DNA of 64,000 nt, taken from the NCBI GenBank assembly GCA_002356215.1, contig AP017959.1, positions 1,612,001 to 1,676,000 of the forward strand. The letters are read 5' to 3'. The notes under the pieces are model-generated. The model made no database searches. It was not told the DNA's origin and was given only the letters and a program-made list of their open reading frames with translations. The stretch is from [Synechococcus] sp. NIES-970 (GTDB taxonomy: Bacteria; Cyanobacteriota; Cyanobacteriia; Cyanobacteriales; MRBY01). A program made the translations under genes and the position numbers. Below, piece by piece: positions 1-8,417 of the stretch. Each line of letters begins with the position of its first letter. Positions within the stretch are counted from its first letter, which is position 1.

Positions 1-1
1 T

Positions 2-154
2 GAGCGGAGCACCGACCCGATGCAGGTCATCTATGAAGCGCGCGCCCAGCACTTTCACTATATCGGCTCCTACCCTGACCGTCCCCGAGCTACTGGTACC
101 GATGTGGATGTCTGCTTCTCCGGAAATATTGCCGTGACTCAAATTGCCCTGTAG
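2..154 (+). CDS. C-terminal end of a SurE-like 5'-nucleotidase (partial)
   Basis: An open frame enters from the left edge and ends at TAG 152-154, leaving 50 residues. The visible part has a Tyr-Ile-Gly, a basic/proline stretch and a closing GTDV...GNIAVT segment. This resembles the C-terminal end of SurE nucleotidases, which usually finish with a TDV...GYVSVTPL-like strand. SurE proteins remove phosphate from nucleoside monophosphates. The catalytic N-terminal part is outside the window, so this assignment rests on the tail only. The next gene begins 181 bases later on the same strand. Confidence 0.45.
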   Translation, partial: ERSTDPMQVIYEARAQHFHYIGSYPDRPRATGTDVDVCFSGNIAVTQIAL

Positions 155-335
155 ATTGTCCACTTCCCACCGGCGCTACCGAAGCAATTCTTCCTGACCG
201 TGGCCCTTGTTCAAAGGAATAGATTGGTGTTGCCGAGCTGTCCCCCTTTTCCCTAAGCTTAGACAGTCAGCCTCTATGCTGACGCCACATTTTTTAGAAA
301 ACTTTTTACCAATTTATTCCTTTTATTAAAGCCCT

Positions 336-935
336 ATGTCCCACTCTACCGACGCCCAAACCTTGGCCCGCTGGATGGCTGGAGAATTTTCTAATGAAGC
401 CCAAGCCCTCGCTAATCCACCCCTCTGGGCTCACATCAAAGTCTGTATGCGCCCCTTACCCAACTCATTTTTTGATGGCTATGGCCTCTACCTTGAGCAA
501 GCTTATAGCTCTGACACCAGCGCCCCCTATCGCCTGCGTTTGTTCCACATCAAACCCGTCGGTGATCACCTAGAACTGATCCACTACAAGCCCCAAGAAG
601 CGGTCAAAAGTAAATATATCGGTGCGGCCCGCAATCCCGGGATGATGCAACAGTTTGCCATGGCAGATTTAGAACCCATGCCCGGCTGCGACATGATTGT
701 CACCTGGAGCGGTACAAGCTTTAAGGGGACAGTCCAAGAGGGCAAAGGCTGCCGCGTGGTGCGCTATAACAAAGAAAGTTATCTCGACAACAGCTTTGAA
801 ATTACTGACAATGCCCTGATTAGTATTGACCGGGGTCGTGATCCTGTCACTGACCAAATTCTTTGGGGTTCCCTCGCTGGGGCCTTTGAATTTGAAAAAA
901 TCAATAATTTTTCTGGGGAAGTCCAACCCCACTAA
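336..935 (+). CDS. cpcT: CpcT-type phycobiliprotein chromophore lyase
   Basis: A 199-residue protein of the CpcT/CpeT family. CpcT attaches phycocyanobilin by a thioether bond to Cys-153 of beta-phycocyanin and works in the cytosol during phycobilisome rod assembly. Supporting features are the family length, the N-terminal LARWMAGEF stretch, and the central NPGMMQQF and GCDM segments with a GTSFKG motif typical of this beta-barrel lyase. ndhO follows after 45 bases and mdh after that, so the genes may share a transcript. I base the subtype (CpcT rather than CpeT) on general resemblance and on this organism apparently lacking phycoerythrin, which is an inference. Confidence 0.9.
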   Translation: MSHSTDAQTLARWMAGEFSNEAQALANPPLWAHIKVCMRPLPNSFFDGYGLYLEQAYSSDTSAPYRLRLFHIKPVGDHLELIHYKPQEAVKSKYIGAARNPGMMQQFAMADLEPMPGCDMIVTWSGTSFKGTVQEGKGCRVVRYNKESYLDNSFEITDNALISIDRGRDPVTDQILWGSLAGAFEFEKINNFSGEVQPH

Positions 936-980
936 CCCCTTAAAATAACATTCATCACAATCAGGAGAACAATAGAAATT

Positions 981-1196
981 ATGGCGGCTAAACTCAAGAA
1001 AGGAAGCCTTGTGCGGGTGAGCAAGGAGCAGTTCACCAATAGTCTCGAAGCCCAAGCGAGTGATTCTCGTTTACCCGCCTACTTTCTGGAAAGTAAAGGG
1101 GAAATTCTTGACCTCAATGATGAGTATGCCCTAGTGCGCTTCTATACGCCGACCCCAAGCGTTTGGCTCCGCCTTGACCAACTCGAAGCTGTCTAA
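981..1196 (+). CDS. ndhO: NAD(P)H-quinone oxidoreductase subunit O (NdhO)
   Basis: A 71-residue protein matching NdhO, a small peripheral subunit of the thylakoid NDH-1 complex found in cyanobacteria and chloroplasts. NDH-1 passes electrons from ferredoxin to plastoquinone in respiration and cyclic electron flow. Diagnostic segments are KKGSLVRV near the N-terminus, [26 protein letters not shown] and the closing [11 protein letters not shown]. The start ATG has an upstream AGGAGAAC ribosome binding site. It lies 45 bases after cpcT and 17 bases before mdh. Confidence 0.93.
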   Translation: MAAKLKKGSLVRVSKEQFTNSLEAQASDSRLPAYFLESKGEILDLNDEYALVRFYTPTPSVWLRLDQLEAV

Positions 1197-1213
1197 AACT
1201 TTGGAACCTGCCC

Positions 1214-2185
1214 ATGTGTGCGATCGCCGCCCCTAATATTTCCTATAAAGCGCCCCAGGTGGCGGTGATCGGCGCAGGCAAGGTAGGGAGTACCCTTGCC
1301 CAACGTCTCATCGAAAAAGATCTCGCCCAGGTGGTTCTTCTCGACATTGTGGAGGGGCTCCCCCAAGGCCTTGCCCTAGATTTGGCCCAGGCCCAAGGGT
1401 TAGAAAAGCACCATAAAACGATCCTGGGCACAAATCACTATGACGACACCGTGGGCTCAGACATTGTGGTGATTGCGGCCGGGTTACCCCGCAAGCCCGG
1501 CATGAGCCGAGAAGATCTGCTCCATTACAATGCCAAAATTGTCGCCCATGCCGCTAAGGAAGCCATAAAACGCAACCCCCAAGCTTTATTTATTGTTGTC
1601 ACCAACCCCCTCGACGTGATGACTTACCTTGCTTGGACTGTGACGGGATTGCCTCCAGAACGAATTATGGGGATGGGGGGCGTTTTAGATTCAGCTCGTC
1701 TACGCACTTTCATCGCCCGCGAGTTGGGGGTCGGCACTGGGGATATTTCGACCCTAGTCCTCGGGGGCCACGGTGATCTGATGGTGCCGCTGCCGCGATA
1801 TTGCACAGTCAGCGGTATTCCATTGCCAGAGCTGCTGGACGAAACCCGCATTCAATCACTCATCGAACGCACAAAAAATGGCGGGGCCGAAATTGTCAAA
1901 TTGCTCCAGATGGGGAGCGCCTTTTATGCCCCTGCTTCAGCGGTGTGTTACATGGTGGAAGTGCTTCTGCAGGATCAGGCCCATCTGTTACCGGCGTCGG
2001 TCTATCTCCAGGGCCAGTATGGGTTAACAGATCTGTTTCTGGGGGTTCCTTGTCGCCTTGGGGCCGGCGGGGTAGAGTCGGTTGTGGAATTACCTCTGAC
2101 GGCATCGGAATTCGCCCAGCTCCAACAGTCAGCCCAGGCGGTACGGGAGGGAATTGACCAAGTTTTAGCGAAATTGCAGGTTTAA
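1214..2185 (+). CDS. mdh: Malate dehydrogenase (lactate/malate dehydrogenase family)
   Basis: A 323-residue cytosolic NAD-dependent dehydrogenase interconverting malate and oxaloacetate. The Rossmann motif GAGKVG lies near residues 20-25 and is followed by the acidic adenosine-binding residue in LLDIVEG. Substrate-binding arginines are in LPRKPGMSRED (about residues 91-100), NPLDVMT follows at about 137, and the catalytic His is in GGHGD near residue 185. An Arg in the substrate loop favours malate over lactate. It starts 17 bases after ndhO, and the following gene starts eight bases after its stop. It supplies the malate/oxaloacetate step of the cyanobacterial TCA network, which acnB in this window also serves. 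Confidence 0.9.
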   Translation: MCAIAAPNISYKAPQVAVIGAGKVGSTLAQRLIEKDLAQVVLLDIVEGLPQGLALDLAQAQGLEKHHKTILGTNHYDDTVGSDIVVIAAGLPRKPGMSREDLLHYNAKIVAHAAKEAIKRNPQALFIVVTNPLDVMTYLAWTVTGLPPERIMGMGGVLDSARLRTFIARELGVGTGDISTLVLGGHGDLMVPLPRYCTVSGIPLPELLDETRIQSLIERTKNGGAEIVKLLQMGSAFYAPASAVCYMVEVLLQDQAHLLPASVYLQGQYGLTDLFLGVPCRLGAGGVESVVELPLTASEFAQLQQSAQAVREGIDQVLAKLQV

Positions 2186-2193
2186 CAATTCCG

Positions 2194-2865
2194 GTGGCGG
2201 TACTGCGGGTTGAGTATTGGGTGATCCCCCTGGCAAATTTGGAACAGTCCCCCAATTTTTGGCCTCTCCTCGACCATGGAGAACAGGCGCGGGCACTGGG
2301 CTTTAAGTTCCCTGAGTTGCAACAGCGTTTTGTGCTGGCCCGGGGAGTGTTGCGGCAAATTCTCGGCGTTTATCTTCAGCGAGATCCAAAGGCGATCGCC
2401 TTCCACTATGGCGACCATGGCAAACCCTTTGTACCGGGCATAAGCTTTAATTTGGCCCACACCCAAACCCTGGCGCTCTGTGCTGTGGCGCCAGATTGTC
2501 CCCAGGGAAATTTGGGGGTGGATATCGAGAAAAAAAAACGCCGTAATCAAGTTTTAGGATTGGTGAAGCGTTTTTTTACCGCAGCGGAATTTGATTTTTT
2601 GCAGCAATTGCCAGAAACGGCGCGGCAAAAAGCTTTTTTGCAACTCTGGACCGCCAAAGAAGCTTATCTTAAGGGGCTGGGTCTGGGTTTACAGGGGGGA
2701 CTCGACCGGGTACAAGTGCAGTTAACCCCGACGCCACAGTTCATAACATCGAACGAACAGCCCTGGTCATTGCATCTTTTTGAGCCGGATCTAGATCATT
2801 TTGGGGCGATCGCCATCGACCAAACTGATTGTCAGTTTACGAACCGGGGCAGGTGGATGATATAA
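2194..2865 (+). CDS. 4'-phosphopantetheinyl transferase (Sfp/HetI type)
   Basis: A 223-residue Sfp-like enzyme that transfers the phosphopantetheine arm of coenzyme A to a serine on acyl carrier proteins. Cyanobacteria typically rely on one such enzyme for fatty-acid and polyketide carriers. The Mg-binding motif GVDIEKK (about residues 108-114) and the signature WTAKEAYLKGLG (about 150-161) are intact. The start is GTG at 2194, eight bases after the mdh stop. No downstream in-frame ATG keeps the N-terminal domain. Close spacing suggests co-transcription with mdh. A HetI-like role cannot be told from sequence. Confidence 0.88.
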   Translation: MAVLRVEYWVIPLANLEQSPNFWPLLDHGEQARALGFKFPELQQRFVLARGVLRQILGVYLQRDPKAIAFHYGDHGKPFVPGISFNLAHTQTLALCAVAPDCPQGNLGVDIEKKKRRNQVLGLVKRFFTAAEFDFLQQLPETARQKAFLQLWTAKEAYLKGLGLGLQGGLDRVQVQLTPTPQFITSNEQPWSLHLFEPDLDHFGAIAIDQTDCQFTNRGRWMI

Positions 2866-2947
2866 GATGGGGCAGCCTAGGGGCTTTTTCTCTTTATTCA
2901 AGCTATTTTTCTCAATATCTATAAAATTTCTAAAAAGTAAATAAACT

Positions 2948-4048
2948 ATGGTCGGCTATCTCGTCTATCTCACCATCTCAGCGGCAACCTATGGCATTTT
3001 TTGCCTGGGTCTAAATTTGCAATGGGGCTTTACAGGGCTGATTAACTTTGGCCATGTGGCTTTTCTGGCGATCGGCGCTTACACCACCGTGCTGCTATCT
3101 AACCAGGGGGTTCCCCTATTGCTCGCCCTTGCTGCCGGGGCCGGGGGCGCGGCCTGTCTCGGTCTGTTCATCGGCATTTCGACCCTGCGGCTCCGGGAAG
3201 ATTATTTGGCGATCGTCACTATTGGGGTGTCTGAATTGGTACGCTTAATCGCCCTCAATGAAGAGTGGTTAACCCAAGGTTCCTTCGGGATTCAGCGTTA
3301 CCCCCTCCCCCTCGGCACATTTCGGCCTAATCCCGTCGAAAAATTTGGCTTGATTCTTTGTTTGGTGGCGATTGGGGTCTTTGCGGCGTGGCAACTGTGG
3401 CGGGGACTACGGTGGCATTGGAAGCAGCTCAAGAAACAAGGTAAATCTGGCATTGAGGCGATCGCCTGGGGGGTGATTGGTGGGGGAATTATCACTAGTT
3501 TGTTTGTAAATAGCTTGATTGCCCTCCAAAATTACAACTTCAAGGCGGGTTTAATGCTGCTATCGATCCTGGCTTTGGCGCTGGTGTATGCGGGCTTAGA
3601 ATATCTGGTGAAATCCCCCTGGGGCCGGATTCTCAAAGCGATTCGCGAAGATGAAGAAATCCCCCGTGCCCTCGGGAAAAATGTGTTTTGGTATAAGTTA
3701 CAGGCCTTTATGCTTGGTGGGGCGATCGCCGGTGGGGCGGGTTCTTTCTACGCCTGGCAGCTGACCAATGTGTACCCTTCAAATTTCGACCCGTTGGTGA
3801 CCTTTAACGCCTGGACGATCATCGTGCTTGGTGGGGCGGGGAGCAATCCTGGGACTCTGCTCGGCTCTCTGATTTTCTTTGGCTATGATTCCCTCACGCG
3901 GTTTGTGCTGCCCCAGTTGAACCTTGTGGATGATACTCGTCTGGGGGCATTGCGGATTATGGTGATCGGTATCATTTTAATGGTCTTGATGGTCTGGCGG
4001 CCCCAGGGCATTTTGGGGAACAAAGATGAGCTGACCCTCGGTAAATAA
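2948..4048 (+). CDS. livM: LivM-type branched-chain/neutral amino acid ABC permease
   Basis: A 366-residue inner-membrane permease of the LivM family, likely part of a Nat-type neutral amino acid importer. Many hydrophobic segments are visible. The conserved GLNLQWGFTGLINFGHVAF stretch is at residues 21-39, RLREDYLAIVTIG near 80, and the cytoplasmic EAA-like loop AIREDE-PRALG near 230, which contacts the ATPase. The tail WRPQGILG is typical. No ATPase, binding protein or partner permease is adjacent, so the subunits must be encoded elsewhere. A rho-independent terminator follows the gene. It is distinct from the LivM at 12604-13500. Confidence 0.85.
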   Translation: MVGYLVYLTISAATYGIFCLGLNLQWGFTGLINFGHVAFLAIGAYTTVLLSNQGVPLLLALAAGAGGAACLGLFIGISTLRLREDYLAIVTIGVSELVRLIALNEEWLTQGSFGIQRYPLPLGTFRPNPVEKFGLILCLVAIGVFAAWQLWRGLRWHWKQLKKQGKSGIEAIAWGVIGGGIITSLFVNSLIALQNYNFKAGLMLLSILALALVYAGLEYLVKSPWGRILKAIREDEEIPRALGKNVFWYKLQAFMLGGAIAGGAGSFYAWQLTNVYPSNFDPLVTFNAWTIIVLGGAGSNPGTLLGSLIFFGYDSLTRFVLPQLNLVDDTRLGALRIMVIGIILMVLMVWRPQGILGNKDELTLGK

Positions 4049-4093
4049 ACAAGCAGCAATTTTTCAGTAATTTAACCCCGTTTGCGATTCCCC

Positions 4094-4130
4094 AAGCACT
4101 TCCTACGCTACCCTATGGAGGTGCTTTTTA
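4094..4130 (+). terminator. Rho-independent terminator after livM
   Basis: AAGCACTTCC (4094-4103) pairs with GGAGGTGCTT (4117-4126) through ten positions with one G-T wobble, followed by a run of T. It lies 46 bases after the permease stop and before the next gene on the same strand. Confidence 0.75.
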
Positions 4131-4156
4131 TATTGCTTCAATCCCAGTGATCTGCC

Positions 4157-5164
4157 ATGTCCACCGTTAGCTTACTCGCGGCCCAAACTTACGAAATTCA
4201 AGCGTTACGCCAATCTTTAGAAACGCTATTGGAACCCCTGGGGGGCATGGCGGCATTCGTTAAACCAGGCGATCGCGTGTTGCTGAAGCCGAATATGCTC
4301 ACCGGGGCCAGGCCCAGCAAGGAATGCATTACCCGCAAGGAAATCGTTTATTGCGTCGCCCAACTGGTGCTAGAGGCCGGCGGGAAACCTTTTATCGGTG
4401 ATAGTCCCGCCTTTGGGTCAGCCCAGGGGGTGGCAAAGAATAATGGCTATCTGCCCCTACTAGAAGAATTAGGAATTCCCTTGGTGGAATTCCACGGTAA
4501 GCGCTACAGCACCGAAGGGGACAATTACCGAAATCTGCGCCTCTCGAAGGAAGCAATGGAAGCGGATGTGGTGATCAATTTGCCCAAGGTAAAATCCCAC
4601 GTACAACTGACCTTGACCCTGGGCGTGAAAAATCTATTTGGCTGTGTACCCGGAAAAATGAAGGCCTGGTGGCACATGGAAGCGGGCAAGGATCCCCAAC
4701 AGTTCGCGACGATGCTCATTGAAACTGCCCAGGCGATCGCCCCCGATTTGACGATTCTCGATGGCATCATTGGCCATGAAGGAAACGGCCCCAGCGGTGG
4801 CGAACCGAAGCAATTGGGTGTATTGGGCGCTGCGGCGGATGTTTTTGCCCTAGACCGGGCAATAGTAGATATTTTGGGCGTTGAACCGGCACTAGTACCC
4901 ACCGTCGCGAAATCTATGGAACTGGGGCTGTGCGGTGACCTGGCCAAAATTCACTTCCCCCTGGCGACACCGAAACAGTTGGCGATCGCCGACTGGAAAC
5001 TCCCCGAAGCCCTGATGCCCATCGATTTTGCCCTGCCCCGCATCCTCAAATCCACCTTCCGGCATTTCTATATCCGCTTTATCAAGGAGCCCATGGCCTC
5101 CTACAGCGGCAAATTAGACAAAAAAAAGTCCCAGAAGGTTAAAAGCACTACATTTAACCAATGA
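4157..5164 (+). CDS. DUF362 domain protein
   Basis: A 335-residue protein of the DUF362 family, whose biochemical function I do not know; some members carry iron-sulfur domains. Family signatures are VLLKPNML near residue 41, GDSPAFGSAQGVAKNNGY near 78-95, VINLPKVKSH near 139-148, and GVKNLFGCVPGKMK near 155-168. The region after residue 290 is basic. No ferredoxin-type cysteine motif is present, so this is the shorter, cluster-free form. It stands alone between a terminator upstream and a probable terminator downstream. Confidence 0.8.
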   Translation: MSTVSLLAAQTYEIQALRQSLETLLEPLGGMAAFVKPGDRVLLKPNMLTGARPSKECITRKEIVYCVAQLVLEAGGKPFIGDSPAFGSAQGVAKNNGYLPLLEELGIPLVEFHGKRYSTEGDNYRNLRLSKEAMEADVVINLPKVKSHVQLTLTLGVKNLFGCVPGKMKAWWHMEAGKDPQQFATMLIETAQAIAPDLTILDGIIGHEGNGPSGGEPKQLGVLGAAADVFALDRAIVDILGVEPALVPTVAKSMELGLCGDLAKIHFPLATPKQLAIADWKLPEALMPIDFALPRILKSTFRHFYIRFIKEPMASYSGKLDKKKSQKVKSTTFNQ

Positions 5165-5210
5165 TCCCCGCGCTAGGTTAGCAGTACCCTCCGATTGCTT
5201 ATCAAGCTAG

Positions 5211-5238
5211 ACCGTCCTGACCCAGCGGCGGTTTTTTT
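5211..5238 (+). terminator. Probable terminator after the DUF362 gene
   Basis: ACCGTC (5211-5216) pairs with GGCGGT (5227-5232), with one wobble pair, and is followed directly by seven T. The stem is short, so confidence is moderate. Confidence 0.5.
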
Positions 5239-5329
5239 ATGGCCGGGTTTACAGAGATAACCGCCCCACCCGCCTCTGGAAATTAAGGCACAATAGAACA
5301 AATTGCACGCCCCCATCTCCCTAGGCCCC

Positions 5330-6514
5330 ATGAGTCACCATCCCCACATCGTCATTATCGGCGGCGGTTTTGCCGGATTGTATACAGCGCTTCGTCTCCT
5401 GCAATTTCCCTGGGAAGCCTCCCATCGCCCGGACATCACCCTCATCGACCGGCAGGATCATTTTGTTTTTAGCCCCCTGCTCTATGAACTCATTACCGAG
5501 GAAATGCAGCCCTGGGAAGTGGCCCCCACCTACGCCGAGTTACTCCGCCATGGCCCGGTAAAATTCCTCCAGACCCAGGTACAAACGATCAATCCAGCCG
5601 AAAAACAGGTGATTTGTGGCGATCGCCAAATTGCCTACGACTATCTCGTGATTGCGGCGGGGGGCACGACGAAAATTCTCGATATCCCTGGGGTCAAAGA
5701 ACACGCGATTCCTTTTAAAACCCTCAACGATGCCCTACGCCTCAAGGAAAAACTACGGGCCTTAGAAACCAGCGAGGCGGAAAAAATTCGGGTGGCCATC
5801 GTCGGCGGTGGCTACAGCGGCGTGGAATTGGCCTGTAAGCTGGCAGACCGCTTAGGCGATCGCGGCCGGTTGCGGATTATTGATCGCGGTGAAACCATCC
5901 TCAAAAATGCCCCTAAGTTCAACCAAGAGGCCGCCCAAAAAGCCCTCGAAGAACGGGGTATCTGGATTGACTACGAAACGGAAGTCACCGAGCTCACCGC
6001 CGATAGTCTCAGCCTGCGCTACAAAGGGGAAGTCGACACGATTCCCGTTGAACTGGTGCTCTGGACGGGAGGCACGGCGATCGCCCCTTGGATTCGAGAG
6101 TTAACTCTTCCCCATGCTGATAATGGAAAACTGCAAGTTAATTCCCAGTTGCAAATTAGCGATCAGCCTGAAATTTTTGCCCTCGGTGATGTGGCCCAGG
6201 GCACCGATGATCTGCCGATGACAGCCCAAGTTGCCATTCAACAGGCCGATGTTTGTGCCTGGAATTTGCGGGGCCTCATCGCTAATAAACCATTGCTGCC
6301 ATTTAACTTCTTTAACCTCGGTGAAATGCTTACCCTCGGTGAGGACAATGCCACCCTCAGCGGTCTGGGCATCGAACTGGAAGGAAATCTCGCCCATCTG
6401 GCCCGCCGCCTGGTGTACCTCTACCGTTTACCCACCTGGGAGCATCAGGTGCAGGTGGGTCTGAACTGGCTCGTGCAACCCCTCGCAAAATTATTGGCGC
6501 AGTCCGCAAAATAA
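5330..6514 (+). CDS. ndbB: Type-2 NADH dehydrogenase-like flavoprotein (NdbB type)
   Basis: A 394-residue single-chain FAD/NAD(P)H oxidoreductase related to NDH-2. The FAD-binding motif GGGFAGLYTA is at the N-terminus, and a second nucleotide motif GGGYSGVELA lies near residue 160. FALGDVAQ near residue 290 is the ATG-like flavin-site motif. The phrase LLYELITEEMQPWEVAP fits my memory of NdbB of Synechocystis, reported to reduce demethylphylloquinone. The assignment within the Ndb group is inferred. I chose ATG 5330 rather than an upstream TTG at 5303 because it immediately precedes the flavin motif. Membrane association would be peripheral. Confidence 0.8.
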   Translation: MSHHPHIVIIGGGFAGLYTALRLLQFPWEASHRPDITLIDRQDHFVFSPLLYELITEEMQPWEVAPTYAELLRHGPVKFLQTQVQTINPAEKQVICGDRQIAYDYLVIAAGGTTKILDIPGVKEHAIPFKTLNDALRLKEKLRALETSEAEKIRVAIVGGGYSGVELACKLADRLGDRGRLRIIDRGETILKNAPKFNQEAAQKALEERGIWIDYETEVTELTADSLSLRYKGEVDTIPVELVLWTGGTAIAPWIRELTLPHADNGKLQVNSQLQISDQPEIFALGDVAQGTDDLPMTAQVAIQQADVCAWNLRGLIANKPLLPFNFFNLGEMLTLGEDNATLSGLGIELEGNLAHLARRLVYLYRLPTWEHQVQVGLNWLVQPLAKLLAQSAK

Positions 6515-6534
6515 AGCAACAACATTAAAAAGTT

Positions 6535-7209
6535 ATGGAAACACAGCCGAAGGTTATTTTTTTCGATGCGGTGGGCACTCTTTTTGGGGTAAAAAATGGG
6601 GTCGGGGCAGCCTATGCCAAAATTGCTGATCGCCACGGGGTCATTACGGATCCAGACCGCTTGGAGCAAGGTTTTCGTCGTGCTTTCAAACAGAAACCAG
6701 CCCCCGCATTTCCTGGCATTGAAGCTGCTTTGATCCCCAAAGCAGAGTTTCTCTGGTGGGAGGCGATCGCCCAAGAGACATTTACTAGCGTCGGCGTGAT
6801 GGAACAGTTTGAAGATTTTCGCGTTTTCTTTACAGATTTGTACCAGTATTTTGCGACGGCAGAGCCCTGGTTTGTCTTCCCAGAAACCCTCGCTTCGGTG
6901 CAGGCTTGGCATGCCCAGGGCATTGAATTAGGACTCATCTCTAACTTTGACTCTCGTTTATTGTCGGTGTTAGAAGCCCTAGATTTAGCGCAATATTTCC
7001 AGAGTGTCACGATTTCATCCCTGACGGGGGCGGCGAAACCAGATCCGAAAATTTTCCAAGCAGCCCTTGCTAAACATGGTTATCAGCCAGCGGAAGCACT
7101 CCACATCGGTGACAGTCGCCTCGAAGACTATGAAGCGGCAAAACGTCTTGGGATGCAAGCTCAGCTCATCGAACGGGATCAGCCTTTTCCCTATAGCCGT
7201 CAACCTTAA
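6535..7209 (+). CDS. HAD-superfamily hydrolase, subfamily IA
   Basis: A 224-residue HAD fold protein. Motif I is DAVGT starting at Asp11, motif II is LISNFDSR, motif III is KPDPKIF and motif IV is HIGDSRLEDYEAA. The second aspartate of the usual DxDxT motif is replaced by valine. Phosphatases use that residue as general acid/base, so substrate or activity may differ from a simple phosphatase. The gene starts 20 bases after the Ndb gene, which suggests an operon. The physiological substrate is unknown. Confidence 0.82.
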   Translation: METQPKVIFFDAVGTLFGVKNGVGAAYAKIADRHGVITDPDRLEQGFRRAFKQKPAPAFPGIEAALIPKAEFLWWEAIAQETFTSVGVMEQFEDFRVFFTDLYQYFATAEPWFVFPETLASVQAWHAQGIELGLISNFDSRLLSVLEALDLAQYFQSVTISSLTGAAKPDPKIFQAALAKHGYQPAEALHIGDSRLEDYEAAKRLGMQAQLIERDQPFPYSRQP

Positions 7210-7310
7210 CCTCCCTCTAGCTCTCCCTGTGGGGGGCACCCTCCACCTTCGGCACCTCCCTGAAGGGAGGATCTTTCTAGTTCCCCTCCACTGGAGGGGT
7301 TAGGAGAGGA
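7210..7310. repeat. Palindrome-rich intergenic repeat remnant
   Basis: This convergent gap holds several short palindromes: CCTCCC...GGGAGG around 7255-7270 and CCCCTCCACTGGAGGGG at 7283-7299. The segment CGGCACCTCCCTGAAGGGAG (7250-7269), read on the minus strand, resembles the element at 42352-42373. It may be a degraded short dispersed repeat and may also terminate both flanking genes. Confidence 0.45.
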
Positions 7311-8168
7311 TTAGTAGGTTTGCCAGACCCGGGGGATGGTGGGGGGTTGATCGGTGTAGAATGATCGCCAACTTTGCCAGAGCTGCATGAACCACCGTTT
7401 TGCCTCTGTGCTGGAGTGACCCCGGTAGCGACAAAGGACCCCTTTAGGGAGCTGGGTGATTCCCCCCAAGCCCTGCTGAATCATCGTCATCGTTTGCCGT
7501 AATTCATGGACTTGGGCTTCCCCGATTTCAACCCCGACCAAGGCTAGACTGCCGACAACAGCTTGATTATTTAAGCCATTCCAAGCGGCGAACATTTCAG
7601 GAGACCCAGGTAGCCATTGGCGATCGCCCCAGAGTAATTCTGCCCCTTGCCAAATTTCTGTTGCCCCCCGCCAATTGCCAGCAGTGAATTTTTCCCCCCG
7701 GGCGGTGCGCCCAAAACGGAGAATTTCCCAGCCACACCACACCGCCCCCGGCCCCAGATCGATCCGCAAGCTCTGGTGATATTCTGCCCCCTCGAAGACG
7801 ATCATCTCCTGGGGAAAATATTCCAAAATACTGCCCGGTGCTTGTCGAATGACCCCATCCTGCTGCGCTGTTTCCCCATTGGTGCGGTAAATTTTGTTCG
7901 CCGCCGCCGTTGTGAAGAAAACATGACTTTCTGGTTTTAGGTCAAGGTCTAAGGAAAGGCGATCGCCCCCGACAACACCGCCTGCCGTGTGCAGCAAAAC
8001 AGTATGACAAACGCGATCGCCCTCCGGATAAAAGGGTCGCTGAATTCGAAAAGGAGCCTGGGTAAAACACCGCTGCATTTCTGTTTTACCTTGGTGTGCC
8101 CCATAGATGAGACTTAATTTGCCATGCCATGGTTGAACTGGGTTGAGCGCTTGTGGTGGCTGTTGCAT
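7311..8168 (-). CDS. ureD: Urease accessory protein UreD
   Basis: A 285-residue UreD/UreH family protein. UreD is a cytosolic chaperone that, with UreF and UreG, inserts nickel into urease. Typical features are HTAGGVVGGDRLSLDLDL near residues 60-77, TTAAANKIYRTNG near 86-98, EYFPQEMIVFEGAEY near 116-130 and WEILRFGRTARGE near 147-159. No urease structural or other accessory gene lies in the window, so it is an isolated member of a scattered urease system, as is common in cyanobacteria. It is divergent from glgA. Confidence 0.92.
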   Translation of the reverse strand: MQQPPQALNPVQPWHGKLSLIYGAHQGKTEMQRCFTQAPFRIQRPFYPEGDRVCHTVLLHTAGGVVGGDRLSLDLDLKPESHVFFTTAAANKIYRTNGETAQQDGVIRQAPGSILEYFPQEMIVFEGAEYHQSLRIDLGPGAVWCGWEILRFGRTARGEKFTAGNWRGATEIWQGAELLWGDRQWLPGSPEMFAAWNGLNNQAVVGSLALVGVEIGEAQVHELRQTMTMIQQGLGGITQLPKGVLCRYRGHSSTEAKRWFMQLWQSWRSFYTDQPPTIPRVWQTY

Positions 8169-8417
8169 CCGTCAAAAAAATCCTCGGCGACGCCTTTAGA
8201 ATTGCGTTTTATTTTCTAACGATTCTATGGATCCTAGGAAAAATCTAGGCGATCGCCACATATTTTGTTCCTAAAACAATGGAGCACCTAAGCCCCAAAA
8301 ATCCTAATCAAAGTTCCATCCTCGTACAGTTGCCGCTCATCCATAGATGCTTTATCGTTGGAAAAAATTTCCATTTCCACAAATCCCCCGTTTTGCCAAG
8401 AAACCTAAGGAGTCTTT

